Positions 43,886-53,902 are shown, counted from the first letter of the stretch. The stretch: DNA of 64,000 nt from Hafnia alvei (GCF_900095695.1 NZ_FMIQ01000006.1:1-64000); one strand, 5' to 3'. Made by a program: numbers and translations. The notes: generated from the letters alone by a model not told the origin.

Positions 43886-44344
43886 ATGAAATACCAACAG
43901 CTTGAAAATCTGGAAAGTGGGTGGAAGTGGAAATACTTGGTGAAGAAACACCGAGAAGGGGAAGCGATCACCCGCTATCTAGAAACCAGTATGGCTCAGC
44001 AGGCTGTTGATCTGCTGTTAAAGCTTGAGAGTGAGCCTGTTAATGTTCACGAATGGATTAGGGAACATATGAATCCCGATCTGCAAAACAAGATGAAACA
44101 AACCATTCGTGCGCGGCGAAAGCGTCATTTCAACGCCGAACACACACATACACGTAAGAAGTCTATCGACTTAGAATATCTGGTTTGGCAACGTTTGGCA
44201 GGGCTGGCGCATCGACGCGGTAGTACGCTTTCTGAAACTATCGTGCAGCTTATTGAGGATGCGGAACGCAAAGAGCAGTATGCGAATAAGATGTCATCGT
44301 TGAAAAAAGATTTGCAGTCGTTTTTGGGTAAGGCCCCAGAATAG
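43886..44344 (+). CDS. matP: Ter macrodomain organiser MatP
   Basis: MatP binds matS sites and organises the replication-terminus region, linking it to the divisome. The 152-residue protein begins [19 protein letters not shown] and keeps the DNA-binding region [20 protein letters not shown] and the ribbon-helix-helix [20 protein letters not shown]. The coiled-coil end ([14 protein letters not shown]) is also present. The ATG at 43886 is chosen over a longer in-frame start. It lies between lonH and ompA, as in E. coli. Confidence 0.97.
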   Translation: MKYQQLENLESGWKWKYLVKKHREGEAITRYLETSMAQQAVDLLLKLESEPVNVHEWIREHMNPDLQNKMKQTIRARRKRHFNAEHTHTRKKSIDLEYLVWQRLAGLAHRRGSTLSETIVQLIEDAERKEQYANKMSSLKKDLQSFLGKAPE

Positions 44345-44414
44345 CACTGATTTGTTACCATTAATCACCGTGACAATGAACCCGTATCAACAATGACTCC
44401 TACAAACAACGCAT

Positions 44415-44443
44415 AAAAAAAGCCTCGCAATGCGAGGCTTTTT
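44415..44443. terminator. Bidirectional terminator between matP and ompA
   Basis: AAAAAAGCCTCGCA / TGCGAGGCTTTTT stem with A- and T-tracts on both sides, between converging genes. Confidence 0.9.
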
Positions 44444-44466
44444 GATTAAAGGACCAACGAGTTAAC

Positions 44467-45522
44467 TTAAGCCTGTGGCTGAGTTACTACGTCTTTGATG
44501 CCTTTAACTTCGATTTCTACGCGACGGTCTGGAGCCAGGCAGTCGATCAGAGCTGCGCGAGCTTTAACGTTGTCACAGGTAGAACCAGTAACTGGGTCAG
44601 CTTTGCCCATGCCACGTGCAGAGATTTTGTCTGCAGGGATACCTTTAGATACCAGGTAATCTACAACGCTCTGTGCGCGCTGTTCAGACAGTTTCTGGTT
44701 GTATTGTTCAGAACCGATACGGTCGGTGTAACCCAGAACAACTACAGAACCGTCTTTAGGATCCAAGTTGCTCAGCTGAGAATACATCTGATCCAGAGCC
44801 TGCTGGCCTTGTGGTTTCAGAGTTGCTTTGTTGAAGTTGAACAGAACGTCAGACTTCAAAGTGAAACGCTTGGTTTCAACAACTGGAGCTGGAGCTGGTG
44901 CTGGAGCAACAACTGGAGCAGCTTCATCCTGACCGAAACGGTAGGTAACACCTACGCTCAGCAGGGTGTTGTCTGGACGTGCAGCAGTTTCGTTAGCATC
45001 ACCAATGTTGCTTACGAACTGATAGTCAAGACGGGTTGCCCAGTCTTTGTTCAGTGCGTATTCAACACCGATTGCAGCCAGTGGAGAAACACCGGTGTCG
45101 TTGCTGTCGATGTAACGACCTTTGGTTGCAGAGTTTGCAGAACCGTCAGCACGCCATACCATACCACCCAGACGAGTGTAGATGTCCAGATCGTCAGCAA
45201 TTGGGTAGCTCAGTTTAGCAGCCAGCTGAACGCCTTGAGATTTGAAAGCACCGTTGTTGTCGCCACGGTATTCCATACGACCTAACCAGTCGTAGCCCAT
45301 TTCAAAGCCCAGGTATGGGTTTGCTTGGTAACCGAAGAACGCACCGCCACCCATCTGGTCAGGACGTACGTTGGTGCTACCAAAATGGTTGATGCTGTTG
45401 TCGTAGTAGTGGGACCAGCCCAGTTTACCACCAACATACCAAGTATCATCTTTAGGTGCTGCTTGCGCTACGGTAGCGAAACCAGCGAGTGCCACTGCTA
45501 ATGCGATAGCTGTCTTTTTCAT
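44467..45522 (-). CDS. ompA: Outer membrane protein A
   Basis: OmpA is an abundant eight-stranded barrel that ties the outer membrane to peptidoglycan, and a common phage and colicin receptor. The 351-residue precursor has a signal peptide ([21 protein letters not shown], cut before APKDDTW), the barrel (~22-195), a Pro/Ala hinge ([15 protein letters not shown]), and an OmpA-like peptidoglycan-binding domain. That domain has the key [20 protein letters not shown] stretch and the disulfide cysteines in [15 protein letters not shown]. The start is the ATG behind GAGGCGC. The long leader upstream is usual for this gene. Confidence 0.98.
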   Translation of the reverse strand: MKKTAIALAVALAGFATVAQAAPKDDTWYVGGKLGWSHYYDNSINHFGSTNVRPDQMGGGAFFGYQANPYLGFEMGYDWLGRMEYRGDNNGAFKSQGVQLAAKLSYPIADDLDIYTRLGGMVWRADGSANSATKGRYIDSNDTGVSPLAAIGVEYALNKDWATRLDYQFVSNIGDANETAARPDNTLLSVGVTYRFGQDEAAPVVAPAPAPAPVVETKRFTLKSDVLFNFNKATLKPQGQQALDQMYSQLSNLDPKDGSVVVLGYTDRIGSEQYNQKLSEQRAQSVVDYLVSKGIPADKISARGMGKADPVTGSTCDNVKARAALIDCLAPDRRVEIEVKGIKDVVTQPQA

Positions 45523-45879
45523 TTTGCGCCTCGTTATCATCCAAATAGGCCAAAGAGCTAGATTGCTACAATTAGCCCTTGGTTAAAATCCTTTGCTAGG
45601 TTTTCGCTCGATTAAATACTGTGCCAATTTTCTCGGCGTTATAGAGCAACCTTCGCGATAACAAGTCTACAACGAGATTAGAAACTTACAAGTACGATGT
45701 GATATAGCTCAACAAAAAAACCGTTAACGTGTACACTTCATTTAACGTTTTGTTCAAAAAATAAACGTCGTTTTTTTCGCAAAAAAGAGCAGTAATGCAG
45801 GCGTAATGCGGGTTTCTGCTATAAAATTAAATAATTAGCAGTGAAAAAATAGCGCTGATAAGATTTCTCTTAAATTTAC
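45523..45879. other. ompA promoter and long leader, up to the sulA end
   Basis: A gene-free stretch of 357 bases. The part next to ompA should be the untranslated leader, which in E. coli is long, stabilises the mRNA and is the target of the sRNA MicA. I cannot fix the transcription start. A T-rich tract around 45760-45780 follows the sulA side. Confidence 0.5.
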
Positions 45880-46389
45880 TTAATGAAACAATTTGGACTG
45901 AATTTTTAGCAGATTTCGTTGTCCTTGCTCTGGTTCCGAATTCAGATCGGGCTGCATAACCAGTCCAAAACACTCTCCATCTTGCGCAGCCTTTCTTAAT
46001 CTTGTGCGTTCATTTTGGGTCAACGGCGGCAGCCAACCTAATACAACACTATAGTTACCGCTACGTAGTGCGCATTCCATCGCATAGATAGACTCTATTG
46101 GCTCAATCTGATTGAGCTGCATAACCTTGCTTGCTGGTAAGCCGGAGTCAGCAAGCCATTGTTTGCTCAGCCGATGTTGCGGATTTAACCAGAGTAACCA
46201 GCGAGATTGCTTACCGAGCTGACGCAGTAACGGCAGCAGAAGGAGAGATAACATAGGCTGATGTTCGCTATAGACCAATTCACTGATGACGCCTGCATAG
46301 GCATTCCCTTGCTCTTCAGTTTCATGATGCGCTGACGGGCTTAAAAATGATGAGCGTTCGGTGTAGTGATGCAGTGACTGTGTGCGCAT
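45880..46389 (-). CDS. sulA: SOS cell-division inhibitor SulA
   Basis: SulA blocks FtsZ polymerisation after DNA damage and is removed by Lon. The 169-residue protein has the E. coli length. It includes the RecA-like fold blocks GVISELVYSEHQPMLSLLLLPLL, SRWLLWLNPQHRLSKQWL and LPPLTQNERTRLRKAAQDGE, and ends in a short LFH (the Lon-recognised end is YH in E. coli). The start is the ATG at 46389. A near-perfect LexA box lies 22 bases upstream. Confidence 0.96.
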   Translation of the reverse strand: MRTQSLHHYTERSSFLSPSAHHETEEQGNAYAGVISELVYSEHQPMLSLLLLPLLRQLGKQSRWLLWLNPQHRLSKQWLADSGLPASKVMQLNQIEPIESIYAMECALRSGNYSVVLGWLPPLTQNERTRLRKAAQDGECFGLVMQPDLNSEPEQGQRNLLKIQSKLFH

Positions 46390-46410
46390 GATATGTTCTC
46401 GCTGTGTGTA

Positions 46411-46426
46411 CTGTATGAATATACAG
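46411..46426 (-). promoter_or_regulatory. LexA box of sulA
   Basis: CTGTATGAATATACAG with flanking TA on both sides is a near-consensus SOS box. It lies just upstream of the sulA start. Confidence 0.95.
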
Positions 46427-46610
46427 TACATGGGTGATCGGCAGAGATCAACCTCTTTTTTACAATGCTCTTCGCAAATCTGCGATGAAAACGAGCGAAA
46501 ACTAACTTTCAGTTTGGATGCTTTTCGGTAATTCGCTATGTTCTTAATTCACTGTTATTGCTAAATAAAGTAATTATTAGTGTTGTGAATGCATATTAAG
46601 GGAGTTACAT

Positions 46611-47093
46611 ATGAAAGGACTATTGACTGAAAGGGCCGACGTTGCATATGAAGTTTTTTCTTCGCTCGGTGCGGTGACTTTGCGCTCGCAGTTTGGAGGA
46701 TTTGGTGTATGGCTAGACAAAACCATGTTTGGTGTGGTCTCTGAAGGGGAGCTATATCTACGGGCGCATAACGAATTGAAATCTCGATTTCTGACTTATG
46801 GCATGAAGGCGTTCATCTATACCAAACGAGGGATCCCTGTACGTTTAAGCTATTACCGCGTTGAACATAGCATGTGGGATGACCCGGCTTTCTTGCAGCA
46901 TCTTGCGAATGCCTCGTTACAGCAATCGGTGATGCTTAAAAAATCGCTGCGGGCGGCAGAAAGCACAGGGTTGCGATCGCTGCCAAACATTAACAATACG
47001 ATGGAGCGCCTCTTGGGAAAAATAGGCATTACGAGCCCTGAACAGTTGATTAGCATCGGTGAGACAGAAGTATTTATTCGACTAAAAAAATGA
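46611..47093 (+). CDS. tfoX: Competence regulator TfoX/Sxy, main part, ending at an A7 run
   Basis: Sxy acts with CRP at CRP-S promoters to switch on DNA-uptake genes. This 160-residue frame has the TfoX N-domain (TLRSQFGGFGVWLDKTMFGVVSEGELYLRA) and most of the C-domain (LPNINNTMERLLGKIGITSPEQL). It stops at a TGA right after A AAA AAA. The missing end of the C-domain is encoded immediately downstream in the -1 frame. The combined product would be about 206 residues, against 209 in E. coli. It is either a mutated gene, a split pair or a frameshift-expressed gene. Confidence 0.85.
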   Translation: MKGLLTERADVAYEVFSSLGAVTLRSQFGGFGVWLDKTMFGVVSEGELYLRAHNELKSRFLTYGMKAFIYTKRGIPVRLSYYRVEHSMWDDPAFLQHLANASLQQSVMLKKSLRAAESTGLRSLPNINNTMERLLGKIGITSPEQLISIGETEVFIRLKK

Positions 47094-47230
47094 ATGCCAA
47101 TCTGCACAACCGGCTTCTCTTTGATTTGGCGGGGGCGGTGAGAAAATGCCATGAAGCGGCGCTCTCATATCAGGTGCGAGCCACGCTGGATGAATGGCTA
47201 AAGCAAAATACCTATCGCTGGCAGAAATAA
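47090..47230 (+). CDS. C-terminal end of TfoX/Sxy in the -1 frame
   Basis: The 46 codons from the ATG at 47090 (overlapping the TGA as ATGA) encode NRLLFDLAGAVRKCHEAALS and further helix. This matches the E. coli Sxy end (ILFMLEGAIIGIHEAALP). It would be reached by a -1 slip on A AAA AAA or by re-initiation at the overlapping ATG. Confidence 0.7.
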   Translation: MNANLHNRLLFDLAGAVRKCHEAALSYQVRATLDEWLKQNTYRWQK

Positions 47231-47300
47231 TACTGGGGTTTGCCCAACAACAGGGAGCCATAGCTAGGCTCCCGTCAGATAGTTAATTAGGATAGAGATA

Positions 47301-49436
47301 TTAGGCCGGAATAAGTTCACGCTTGAGCTGCATTAGTTCCGGTAACACGCCCATCATCAGGCTTATCTGCTGTACAACCAGCTGTTCCGCGTTATCAGAG
47401 GGAGATGCATATTCTTCCAGACGTTGCTTAAGCCCCTGAATGGCCTCTTCGGTACGTTTAGCAATGCTATCATCGTAGTTGAGCGCATCGTCCATATAAC
47501 ACGCGGCATCGTCAAGCATGCTGAGTACTTCGCCGTTATCCAACTTTTCCCGATGTGCGCCTAATGCTGAAATATAGCTAAGCAGCGTATGGTTTAGGCA
47601 CAGCAGGCGGAAAGCGGACTCTTGCGTTTGAGCATCATTTTTCGGCTCTGCGGACATATTTGAAATCACTGACGCCAGTTCCGCATCGCAGTTATGAGCG
47701 TCACGTCGCGCGATTCGATAATCCAACGCGTTGGATTTCCCCTGATGGTATTGCACCAGAATAGCGTCGAGATAGCGGCAATCTGCGTTAAGGGTCTTTT
47801 GCACCACCGCAGGCAATGCGCGGAATTTCCAGTCTGGCCAAATAAAGGTAACCGCCGCCCATGCGATAGCACATCCCACCAGCGTGTCGAAAACTCTCGG
47901 TCCCGCGACTTCAAAGCCTTCGCCTAACAGGTTAAAGCATAGCAATACCAACAGCGTGATAAACATGGTGGCATGTGCGTATTGCACATTACGAAACGCA
48001 AAGAACAGCACGCCGCTTATCACGATTAGCAGCATTTGGCCGTCAAGTGATGGCACAAAATAGAGGATTGGTAATCCCAATAGCACGCCAGCCAACGTGC
48101 CAATGATACGCAGCGCTAATCTTCGCTTGGTGGCGTTGTAGTTAGGCTGACAAACGAACAAGCTAGTCAGCAGGATCCAATAACCATGATTTAAACCGGT
48201 AAATTGAATAAACCCGTAGCCCACGCCTAAGACTATCGACATACGTACCGCGTGGCGAAAGAGGGCCGATTGCGGCGTTAGATGCCGACCGATCCGCAGC
48301 TTCATATCATTCCAACCGCTGATGCGATCGTCAGACAGCGTATTTTCCTCTTCTCGCACGGCAGCTAGAGACTGTTCAGATTCAATATTGGCAAGCTGTG
48401 CATCTATTGCTTTGAGATTTAGCAACAGGTTAAACAGCGATTTCACCAAAATATGCTGATGGCCGTGCTGCGTGGCGATACGTTGCAGCGTTGCCTCTAA
48501 ATGGGTAAAGGCCCGTTCGAAGCGTAAATCATGTTGGTATTTCTGCTGAAGCAGAATGGATTGTGATAACTGGGAACAGGCCTGAGCCTGTAGCATCAAA
48601 AGCCGCTGGAAGCGAAACAAAACATCGCTATAGCGGAACATCTCACTCAGTTGCTGATATTGAAAATGCGAAGAGCTGGCGCGCTCATGAATATCTTGCG
48701 CGACAAAATAGTAATGCAGAGTACGGCGCGTGCCGCGCTGACCTCGGTCACCTTTTAAACGCGTGAGCAGAGACGCTTTAGTCTGGTTGAGCGTAGTGAC
48801 CAAATTACCGTTAGCCATTGCGACGTCAATCAGCGGCTGATTGAAGTTCCCTTCCTGATCGGGGTCGAACAAATTAGATTTTGCATCGAGATAAACGGCC
48901 AGTTGCCCATAGCTACGAGCCAAGGCTTCTTGCAGTGGCCGGATCGGAAAAATTAGATGGCCCAACAATGTCAGGACGTTGTACCACACCGCGCCAACAA
49001 CCAAGAGCAACGGCTGCTGATACCAAATGTGGTACATCGAGGTACCCAGCATGGTGTAAATCGCGATCAGCAGTGCGCCGAATGCGATAGTTGCATAGCG
49101 TTGCCCTAACGCACCGAGCAGAATAAATCCGATGGTTGACGCCATCAACCCAATGGCAAATAGCCACGGATAAGGGAAAAGAATTTCAATCGAGGCAGAT
49201 GCAATAAAAAAGCAGGTCAGGGTAATGGCTAAATTACGCAGTCGTCCAACTAGGCGGTCATCAAGATCGGCTAAGGCAGCCGCCACAACGCCAAGCGTGA
49301 GCGGAATGGTTAACCGCGGTTCGCCGATGAACCACGGCAGGCCAGCGGCTCCTGCAAGTGCAATAAAAATACGAAAGTTATAAAGCAGGGCGCTACTGTA
49401 TGCATAGCGCCTTAAACCTGGTGCAAAAGAGAGCAC
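47301..49436 (-). CDS. yccS: YccS: FUSC-family inner-membrane protein
   Basis: The 711-residue protein has two blocks of about six membrane helices (residues ~15-190 and ~395-530), each followed by a helical cytoplasmic region. This is the fusaric-acid-resistance/aromatic-acid exporter (FUSC, YccS/YhfK) pattern. The second block includes VGYGFIQFTGLNHGYWILLTSLFVC, typically conserved. The substrate is unknown. It lies 11 bases after yccF in the same operon, as in E. coli. Confidence 0.95.
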   Translation of the reverse strand: MLSFAPGLRRYAYSSALLYNFRIFIALAGAAGLPWFIGEPRLTIPLTLGVVAAALADLDDRLVGRLRNLAITLTCFFIASASIEILFPYPWLFAIGLMASTIGFILLGALGQRYATIAFGALLIAIYTMLGTSMYHIWYQQPLLLVVGAVWYNVLTLLGHLIFPIRPLQEALARSYGQLAVYLDAKSNLFDPDQEGNFNQPLIDVAMANGNLVTTLNQTKASLLTRLKGDRGQRGTRRTLHYYFVAQDIHERASSSHFQYQQLSEMFRYSDVLFRFQRLLMLQAQACSQLSQSILLQQKYQHDLRFERAFTHLEATLQRIATQHGHQHILVKSLFNLLLNLKAIDAQLANIESEQSLAAVREEENTLSDDRISGWNDMKLRIGRHLTPQSALFRHAVRMSIVLGVGYGFIQFTGLNHGYWILLTSLFVCQPNYNATKRRLALRIIGTLAGVLLGLPILYFVPSLDGQMLLIVISGVLFFAFRNVQYAHATMFITLLVLLCFNLLGEGFEVAGPRVFDTLVGCAIAWAAVTFIWPDWKFRALPAVVQKTLNADCRYLDAILVQYHQGKSNALDYRIARRDAHNCDAELASVISNMSAEPKNDAQTQESAFRLLCLNHTLLSYISALGAHREKLDNGEVLSMLDDAACYMDDALNYDDSIAKRTEEAIQGLKQRLEEYASPSDNAEQLVVQQISLMMGVLPELMQLKRELIPA

Positions 49437-49447
49437 GTTGTGACCCT

Positions 49448-49894
49448 TTATTTAAAACGACGACTTGCATTGGCAATACGCATCTGCTGCGCAACTTCAA
49501 CGGGTACGACACGACGCCCCACTGGCCATAATGCAATAGCAGCAATTTTAAAGTTGGCAATGCCAACCGGAATTCCAATGATAGTAACGCACTGCACAAT
49601 ACCCGCGGCAATATGTGACAAGCACAGCCACCAGCCGAAGAGAATAAACCAGACAATATTCAGCAAGGTTCCACCGGTAGAAAGCAGCGTATTTTTACGT
49701 TCTGGATATAAGTCATCCACATGAACGGCTTCATTGCCAAACGGCAGCAGAGAAAGTTTGGTTATTTCCCAGCATGAGCGCGTTAGTGGCAGAGTGAAAA
49801 TTAAAATAACGCTGACTGCCGTCGCTAATAACCACCCCAAAGTCGTGAAGAAACCACCCAGAACAAAATTAAGAATATTAAGTACAGTTCTCAT
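49448..49894 (-). CDS. yccF: YccF: small inner-membrane protein
   Basis: The 148-residue protein is very close to E. coli YccF: RTVLNILNFVLGGFFTTLGW, LPLTRSCWEITKLSLLPFGN, and the late GIPVGIANFKIAAIALWPVG. It has two YccF modules with paired membrane helices. The function is not known; proximity to yccS suggests a joint role. Confidence 0.96.
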   Translation of the reverse strand: MRTVLNILNFVLGGFFTTLGWLLATAVSVILIFTLPLTRSCWEITKLSLLPFGNEAVHVDDLYPERKNTLLSTGGTLLNIVWFILFGWWLCLSHIAAGIVQCVTIIGIPVGIANFKIAAIALWPVGRRVVPVEVAQQMRIANASRRFK

Positions 49895-50104
49895 AGATCT
49901 TTACCTAAATAACAACATTAACAATATGCATTTTACCGCGCAGTTTACCCTGTTTTGAGTTTCTCTGATATTCATCTGCTATACCCACAGCGTAAAAGAG
50001 GGAAAATTCATAAAGATAAGCCCTATAACGCAGGTTCTAGGTATGTTGCAGGATCACAGGTAAACTATAGTGATACTGAAGAACGAAAATACAGTGGCGA
50101 AACA

Positions 50105-52159
50105 ATGGAACTGAGAGCAACCAAAATGGGCCAACATCTGGCTCAGCATCCTTATAACCGCGTCAGATTGCTGAATGCGGGCGTTGAGGTGAGCGGCGAT
50201 CGCCATGAGTACCTTATTCCGTTTAACCAATTGGTCGCCATTCATTGCAAACGAGGCATTGTGTGGGGCGAATTAGAGTTTGAACTGCCTGAAGCCAAAG
50301 TGGTGCGTCTGCACGGCACCGATTGGCAAGAAACCCAGCGCTTTTATCACCACCTCCAGCAAAGCTGGCAGACGTGGAGCGATGAAATGGCGCAGATCAG
50401 CGCCGACGTACTTTCTGCGCAGGTCGCCGAGCTAGAACAGCTCAATCAACAAGATCGCTGGCTCAAACGCAGTGAACTCACCGATATTGGCACCATGATT
50501 AAGGGTTGTTTCGAAGCCATCCCTTTGCCGCAGCAGCGCCTTGAAGAGTTTGACAGCTGCCGTGAACGCTACCGCTATTGCCTGAAGTGGCTGAAGTATG
50601 GCTTAAAAATGGTTGATGAACGTAATCAACAATGGACCAAGCGCATGCTGTCAGAGCACGCCGATTTCTTCGAGCAGGTAGAAAGCCAGCCGTTAAATCC
50701 GTCTCAGGCACAGGCCGTGGTGAACGGTGAAAATGGCGTTCTGGTGCTGGCTGGCGCCGGAAGTGGAAAAACATCCGTGCTGGTGGCGCGTGCAGGTTGG
50801 TTATTGCTGCGCAAGGAGGCCACTCCAGAGCAGATCCTGCTGCTCGCCTTTGGGCGTAAAGCCGCAGAAGAGATGAACGATCGTATCAAAGAGCGCTTGC
50901 ATACGGCAGATATTCAGGCCAAAACCTTTCATGCTTTAGCGCTGCAAATTATCAATCATACCGGCAAGAAAACCATCAACATCAGTAAGCTTGAGGGCGA
51001 CGCGCAGGCTAGGCAAAAGCTGTTGGTGAAAACCTGGCAGCAAGAGTGTGCGGCCAAAAAAGCGCAGGCCAAGGGCTGGCGCCAATGGTTAACCGAAGAT
51101 CTGGATTGGCAGGTCGAAGAGGAAAACTACTGGCAAGACAAAAAGCTGGCGATGCGTTTAGCCCCCAAATTGGAGCGTTGGGTAGGGTTGATGCGTGAGC
51201 ATGGTGGTTCGCAGGCGCAGATGATTGAAGGTGCGCCAGAAGAAATCCGCGATTTATTCCAAAAGCGCATTCGCTTGATGGCTCCGTTACTCAAAGCGTG
51301 GAAAGCGGCACTGAAAGATGAAGGCGCAGTGGATTTCCCTGGTTTGATACAGCAGGCGATTGCGGTGCTGGATAAAGGGCGATTTATTAGCCCGTGGAAA
51401 CATATTTTGGTCGATGAATTTCAGGATATCTCACCGCAGCGCGCAAGGTTGCTTGAAGCGCTGCGTAAGCAAAACTCACGCACAAACCTGTTTGCCGTTG
51501 GAGATGACTGGCAGGCGATCTATCGTTTCAGCGGTGCTGAACTTTCGCTCACCACTGCGTTTACTCAGCATTTTGGTGACAGCGACCGGCGTGAACTCGA
51601 TACCACATATCGCTTTAACCGCCGGATCGGTGAGATAGCCAATGGTTTTATCCAGCAAAACCCTCATCAGCTACGCAAAGCACTAAATAGCTTGTCTGAA
51701 GGGCCGAAGAAAGCGGTGACGATTCTGCCGCAAGAACGGTTAGAGGATCTGCTAAACAAGCTCAGCGGCTACGTAAAACCTGAAGAGCGGATCCTGATCC
51801 TAGCGCGCTACCGGTATCTCAAACCGGATGTATTAGATAAAGCCGCTACACGCTGGCCTAAACTCAATATGGAATTTACGACTATTCACGCCAGCAAAGG
51901 ACAGCAGGCTGACTATGTGATTATTTTAGGCTTACAAGAGGGTAAAGATGGCTTCCCAGCGACAACGGGCGAGTCAGTCATTGAACAGGTTCTGTTGCCA
52001 CAGAGTGAAGATTTCCCTGACGCTGAAGAGCGTAGATTGCTTTATGTTGCGTTAACGCGAGCACGCCATCAAGTGTGGCTGATGCAGGATGTCGATAAGC
52101 CGTCGGTATTTGTTGAACAGCTCAAGCGGCTGGGCGCAGCGGTACAGCGCAAGCCATAA
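50105..52159 (+). CDS. helD: DNA helicase IV
   Basis: HelD is a UvrD-family 3'-5' helicase. Its 684 residues equal E. coli HelD. The N-terminal extension (LNAGVEVSGDRHEYLIPFNQ) is followed by motif I AGAGSGKTSVLVARA, motif II ILVDEFQDISP, motif III VGDDWQAIYRFSGAE, motif IV TTYRFN, motif V TIHASKGQQADYVI and motif VI LLYVALTRARH. I chose the ATG at 50105 (MELRATKMGQ) because homology begins there; a longer in-frame ATG at 49955 adds only promoter-region codons. Confidence 0.97.
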   Translation: MELRATKMGQHLAQHPYNRVRLLNAGVEVSGDRHEYLIPFNQLVAIHCKRGIVWGELEFELPEAKVVRLHGTDWQETQRFYHHLQQSWQTWSDEMAQISADVLSAQVAELEQLNQQDRWLKRSELTDIGTMIKGCFEAIPLPQQRLEEFDSCRERYRYCLKWLKYGLKMVDERNQQWTKRMLSEHADFFEQVESQPLNPSQAQAVVNGENGVLVLAGAGSGKTSVLVARAGWLLLRKEATPEQILLLAFGRKAAEEMNDRIKERLHTADIQAKTFHALALQIINHTGKKTINISKLEGDAQARQKLLVKTWQQECAAKKAQAKGWRQWLTEDLDWQVEEENYWQDKKLAMRLAPKLERWVGLMREHGGSQAQMIEGAPEEIRDLFQKRIRLMAPLLKAWKAALKDEGAVDFPGLIQQAIAVLDKGRFISPWKHILVDEFQDISPQRARLLEALRKQNSRTNLFAVGDDWQAIYRFSGAELSLTTAFTQHFGDSDRRELDTTYRFNRRIGEIANGFIQQNPHQLRKALNSLSEGPKKAVTILPQERLEDLLNKLSGYVKPEERILILARYRYLKPDVLDKAATRWPKLNMEFTTIHASKGQQADYVIILGLQEGKDGFPATTGESVIEQVLLPQSEDFPDAEERRLLYVALTRARHQVWLMQDVDKPSVFVEQLKRLGAAVQRKP

Positions 52160-52187
52160 AAAATGGGGACTTAAGTCCCCATTTTTG
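52157..52187. terminator. Bidirectional terminator between helD and mgsA
   Basis: AAAAATGGGGACTTAAGTCCCCATTTTT is a full palindrome with A- and T-tracts, directly after the helD stop. Confidence 0.9.
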
Positions 52188-52203
52188 TATCTATTTCCCA
52201 GAT

Positions 52204-52662
52204 TTACTTCAAACGCTCGGCTAAATAGCGCTGGTAGTCGGGGATCGCGATCTCGACTTCGTCTTTAAACATCGGGGAGCTAATCAGAAAATCGGCTGTT
52301 GAACGGTTATTAGCGACGGGAATATTCCAAACCGTAGCCAAGCGCAGCAACGCTTTGACATCGGGATCGTGCGGAACCGCATTAAGAGGATCCCAGAAGA
52401 AAATCAGCATATCGATTTTCCCTTCCGAAATCAGAGAACCCACCTGCTGATCGCCGCCCATTGGGCCACTGAGCATGCTGTTTACAGGAATGCCGGTTGC
52501 GCGCTGGATAAGATTACCCGTGGTACCGGTAGCAGAAAGTTGATGCTGTGCCAGCTGATCGCGGTTTGCTTGCACCCAGCTCAGTAGCGCCTGTTTACAG
52601 TGATCGTGAGCAACAAGCGCGATATGTTTTTTCTTAGCAATAGTGCGGGTGGTGAGTTCCAT
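52204..52662 (-). CDS. mgsA: Methylglyoxal synthase
   Basis: MgsA converts dihydroxyacetone phosphate to methylglyoxal, a relief path when phosphate is short. Its 152 residues equal E. coli MgsA. Key blocks are [17 protein letters not shown], the phosphate-binding [24 protein letters not shown] with the catalytic aspartate, and [19 protein letters not shown]. The start is the ATG at 52662 ([11 protein letters not shown]). Confidence 0.98.
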   Translation of the reverse strand: MELTTRTIAKKKHIALVAHDHCKQALLSWVQANRDQLAQHQLSATGTTGNLIQRATGIPVNSMLSGPMGGDQQVGSLISEGKIDMLIFFWDPLNAVPHDPDVKALLRLATVWNIPVANNRSTADFLISSPMFKDEVEIAIPDYQRYLAERLK

Positions 52663-52766
52663 GTCTAGACCTTTAGCCAATCATATGAATTCACACACAA
52701 TACAATAAGGTTGCTCACCATAATCAGACAAGACGCAAAAAAAAAGGCTGCTTGACGATTAATTCA

Positions 52767-53276
52767 TCACTTTTGTGTTTTTTTGATCAGCGCAGGCAGA
52801 GCGGCTGAGGCATCGGAGAGGTTATAGCGCTGCATAGCTTGTTCATAGTTGGCTAACAGCGGCTGGCTGATATGCAAAACATCGGATTTATACTCCACCG
52901 GAATACCACGGTTATTCAATAAATCGAAGCTGAGGTTTTTCTCAAACGCGCGAACGTCATGTTCATTAAGCAGCTTGGGAATTTTAATGCTGATTGAGGT
53001 GTAGTCGCGTACGTCAAAGACCACCACTAAAGGTACCGAGGTGAACATCCGCTGGTGCTGTCCCGCAGGGGGAACCATTTTCTCCACGCGGAACAATATT
53101 TGATGAACACCGCCGTTGAGTTCCAAACTATCGGCGCTTTTAAATAGGGCACTAGGCAGCTGCTGGCCATCAACGGCCAGGAGTTCAACTTCTGAGCTAA
53201 ACTTTAAGGTAGTAGCAAAAACGGACTGGCTGAGCAAAAATAGCAACGCACCTGTCTGTAAAACGCGATATCTCAT
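52767..53276 (-). CDS. yccT: YccT/CsgI: periplasmic DUF2057 protein
   Basis: The 169-residue precursor has a signal peptide (RYRVLQTGALLFLLSQSVFA) and the DUF2057 pattern (LKFSSEVELLAVDGQQL, NGGVHQILFRVEKMV, then YTSISIKIPKL). In Salmonella and E. coli the homologue (CsgI) inhibits curli assembly. It is shorter than the ~220-residue E. coli protein at its C-terminal end. It divides mgsA and yccU, as in E. coli. Confidence 0.88.
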   Translation of the reverse strand: MRYRVLQTGALLFLLSQSVFATTLKFSSEVELLAVDGQQLPSALFKSADSLELNGGVHQILFRVEKMVPPAGQHQRMFTSVPLVVVFDVRDYTSISIKIPKLLNEHDVRAFEKNLSFDLLNNRGIPVEYKSDVLHISQPLLANYEQAMQRYNLSDASAALPALIKKTQK

Positions 53277-53476
53277 GAAACCCTCAACTATAGACTGTGC
53301 GAAGGACATTGTTCAGTAGCCTTCATGGTGTGTCAAAGTATTTTGTTGTTAATACTTATTTACATGTTAGCCGATGAATATCAAATAGAGCCACAACCAC
53401 GACTCAATTAGGCAAGCAAAGTGATAAGAATGACCCGTTTCGCTTACTCTTTGTATTTGCCACTTATGGAGCCAGC

Positions 53477-53893
53477 ATGACCGAACAACAGATCAAATCT
53501 ATTCTGCAACAGGTAAAGCACATAGCGTTAGTCGGTGCGAGCGATAAACCGCATCGGGCAAGCTATGGGGTAATGGCATATCTGCTAGAGCAAGGCTATC
53601 AGGTTACGCCCGTCAGTCCCAAATTGGCAGGGCAAAACCTGCTAGGCCAGAAAGTGTATGCAACCTTGGCTGAAATACCACATCCCATTGATATGGTAGA
53701 CGTATTTAGGAATTCGGAAGCGGCTTATGGCGTAGCGGAGGAGGCGATTGCGATTAACGCTAAAGTGTTGTGGCTCCAGCTTGGTGTTATCAACGAACAG
53801 GCTGAACAGTTGGCGACAGAGGCCGGATTACAGGTTGTGATGGATCGCTGCCCTAAAATTGATATTCCGCGCTTCGGGTTAGAAAAGGCGTAA
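53477..53893 (+). CDS. yccU: YccU: CoA-binding-domain protein
   Basis: The 138-residue Rossmann protein has the CoA-binding (succinyl-CoA ligase alpha-like) signature: HIALVGASDKPHRASYGVMAYL, VTPVSPKLAGQ, then PHPIDMVDVFRNSEAA and VLWLQLGVIN. It ends with VVMDRCPKIDIPRFG. Its exact role is unknown. It has the E. coli length, and a terminator follows. Confidence 0.95.
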   Translation: MTEQQIKSILQQVKHIALVGASDKPHRASYGVMAYLLEQGYQVTPVSPKLAGQNLLGQKVYATLAEIPHPIDMVDVFRNSEAAYGVAEEAIAINAKVLWLQLGVINEQAEQLATEAGLQVVMDRCPKIDIPRFGLEKA

Positions 53894-53902
53894 AACACAG
53901 AC

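Noticed and set aside
44704..45285. Plus-strand 193-codon frame inside ompA
   Set aside because: Shadow of ompA, caused by its strongly biased codon use.
46472..46485. TCGCA-aatc-TGCGA inverted repeat between sulA and tfoX as a CRP-S site
   Set aside because: The half-sites are in the opposite order and spacing to a CRP site; too short to support.
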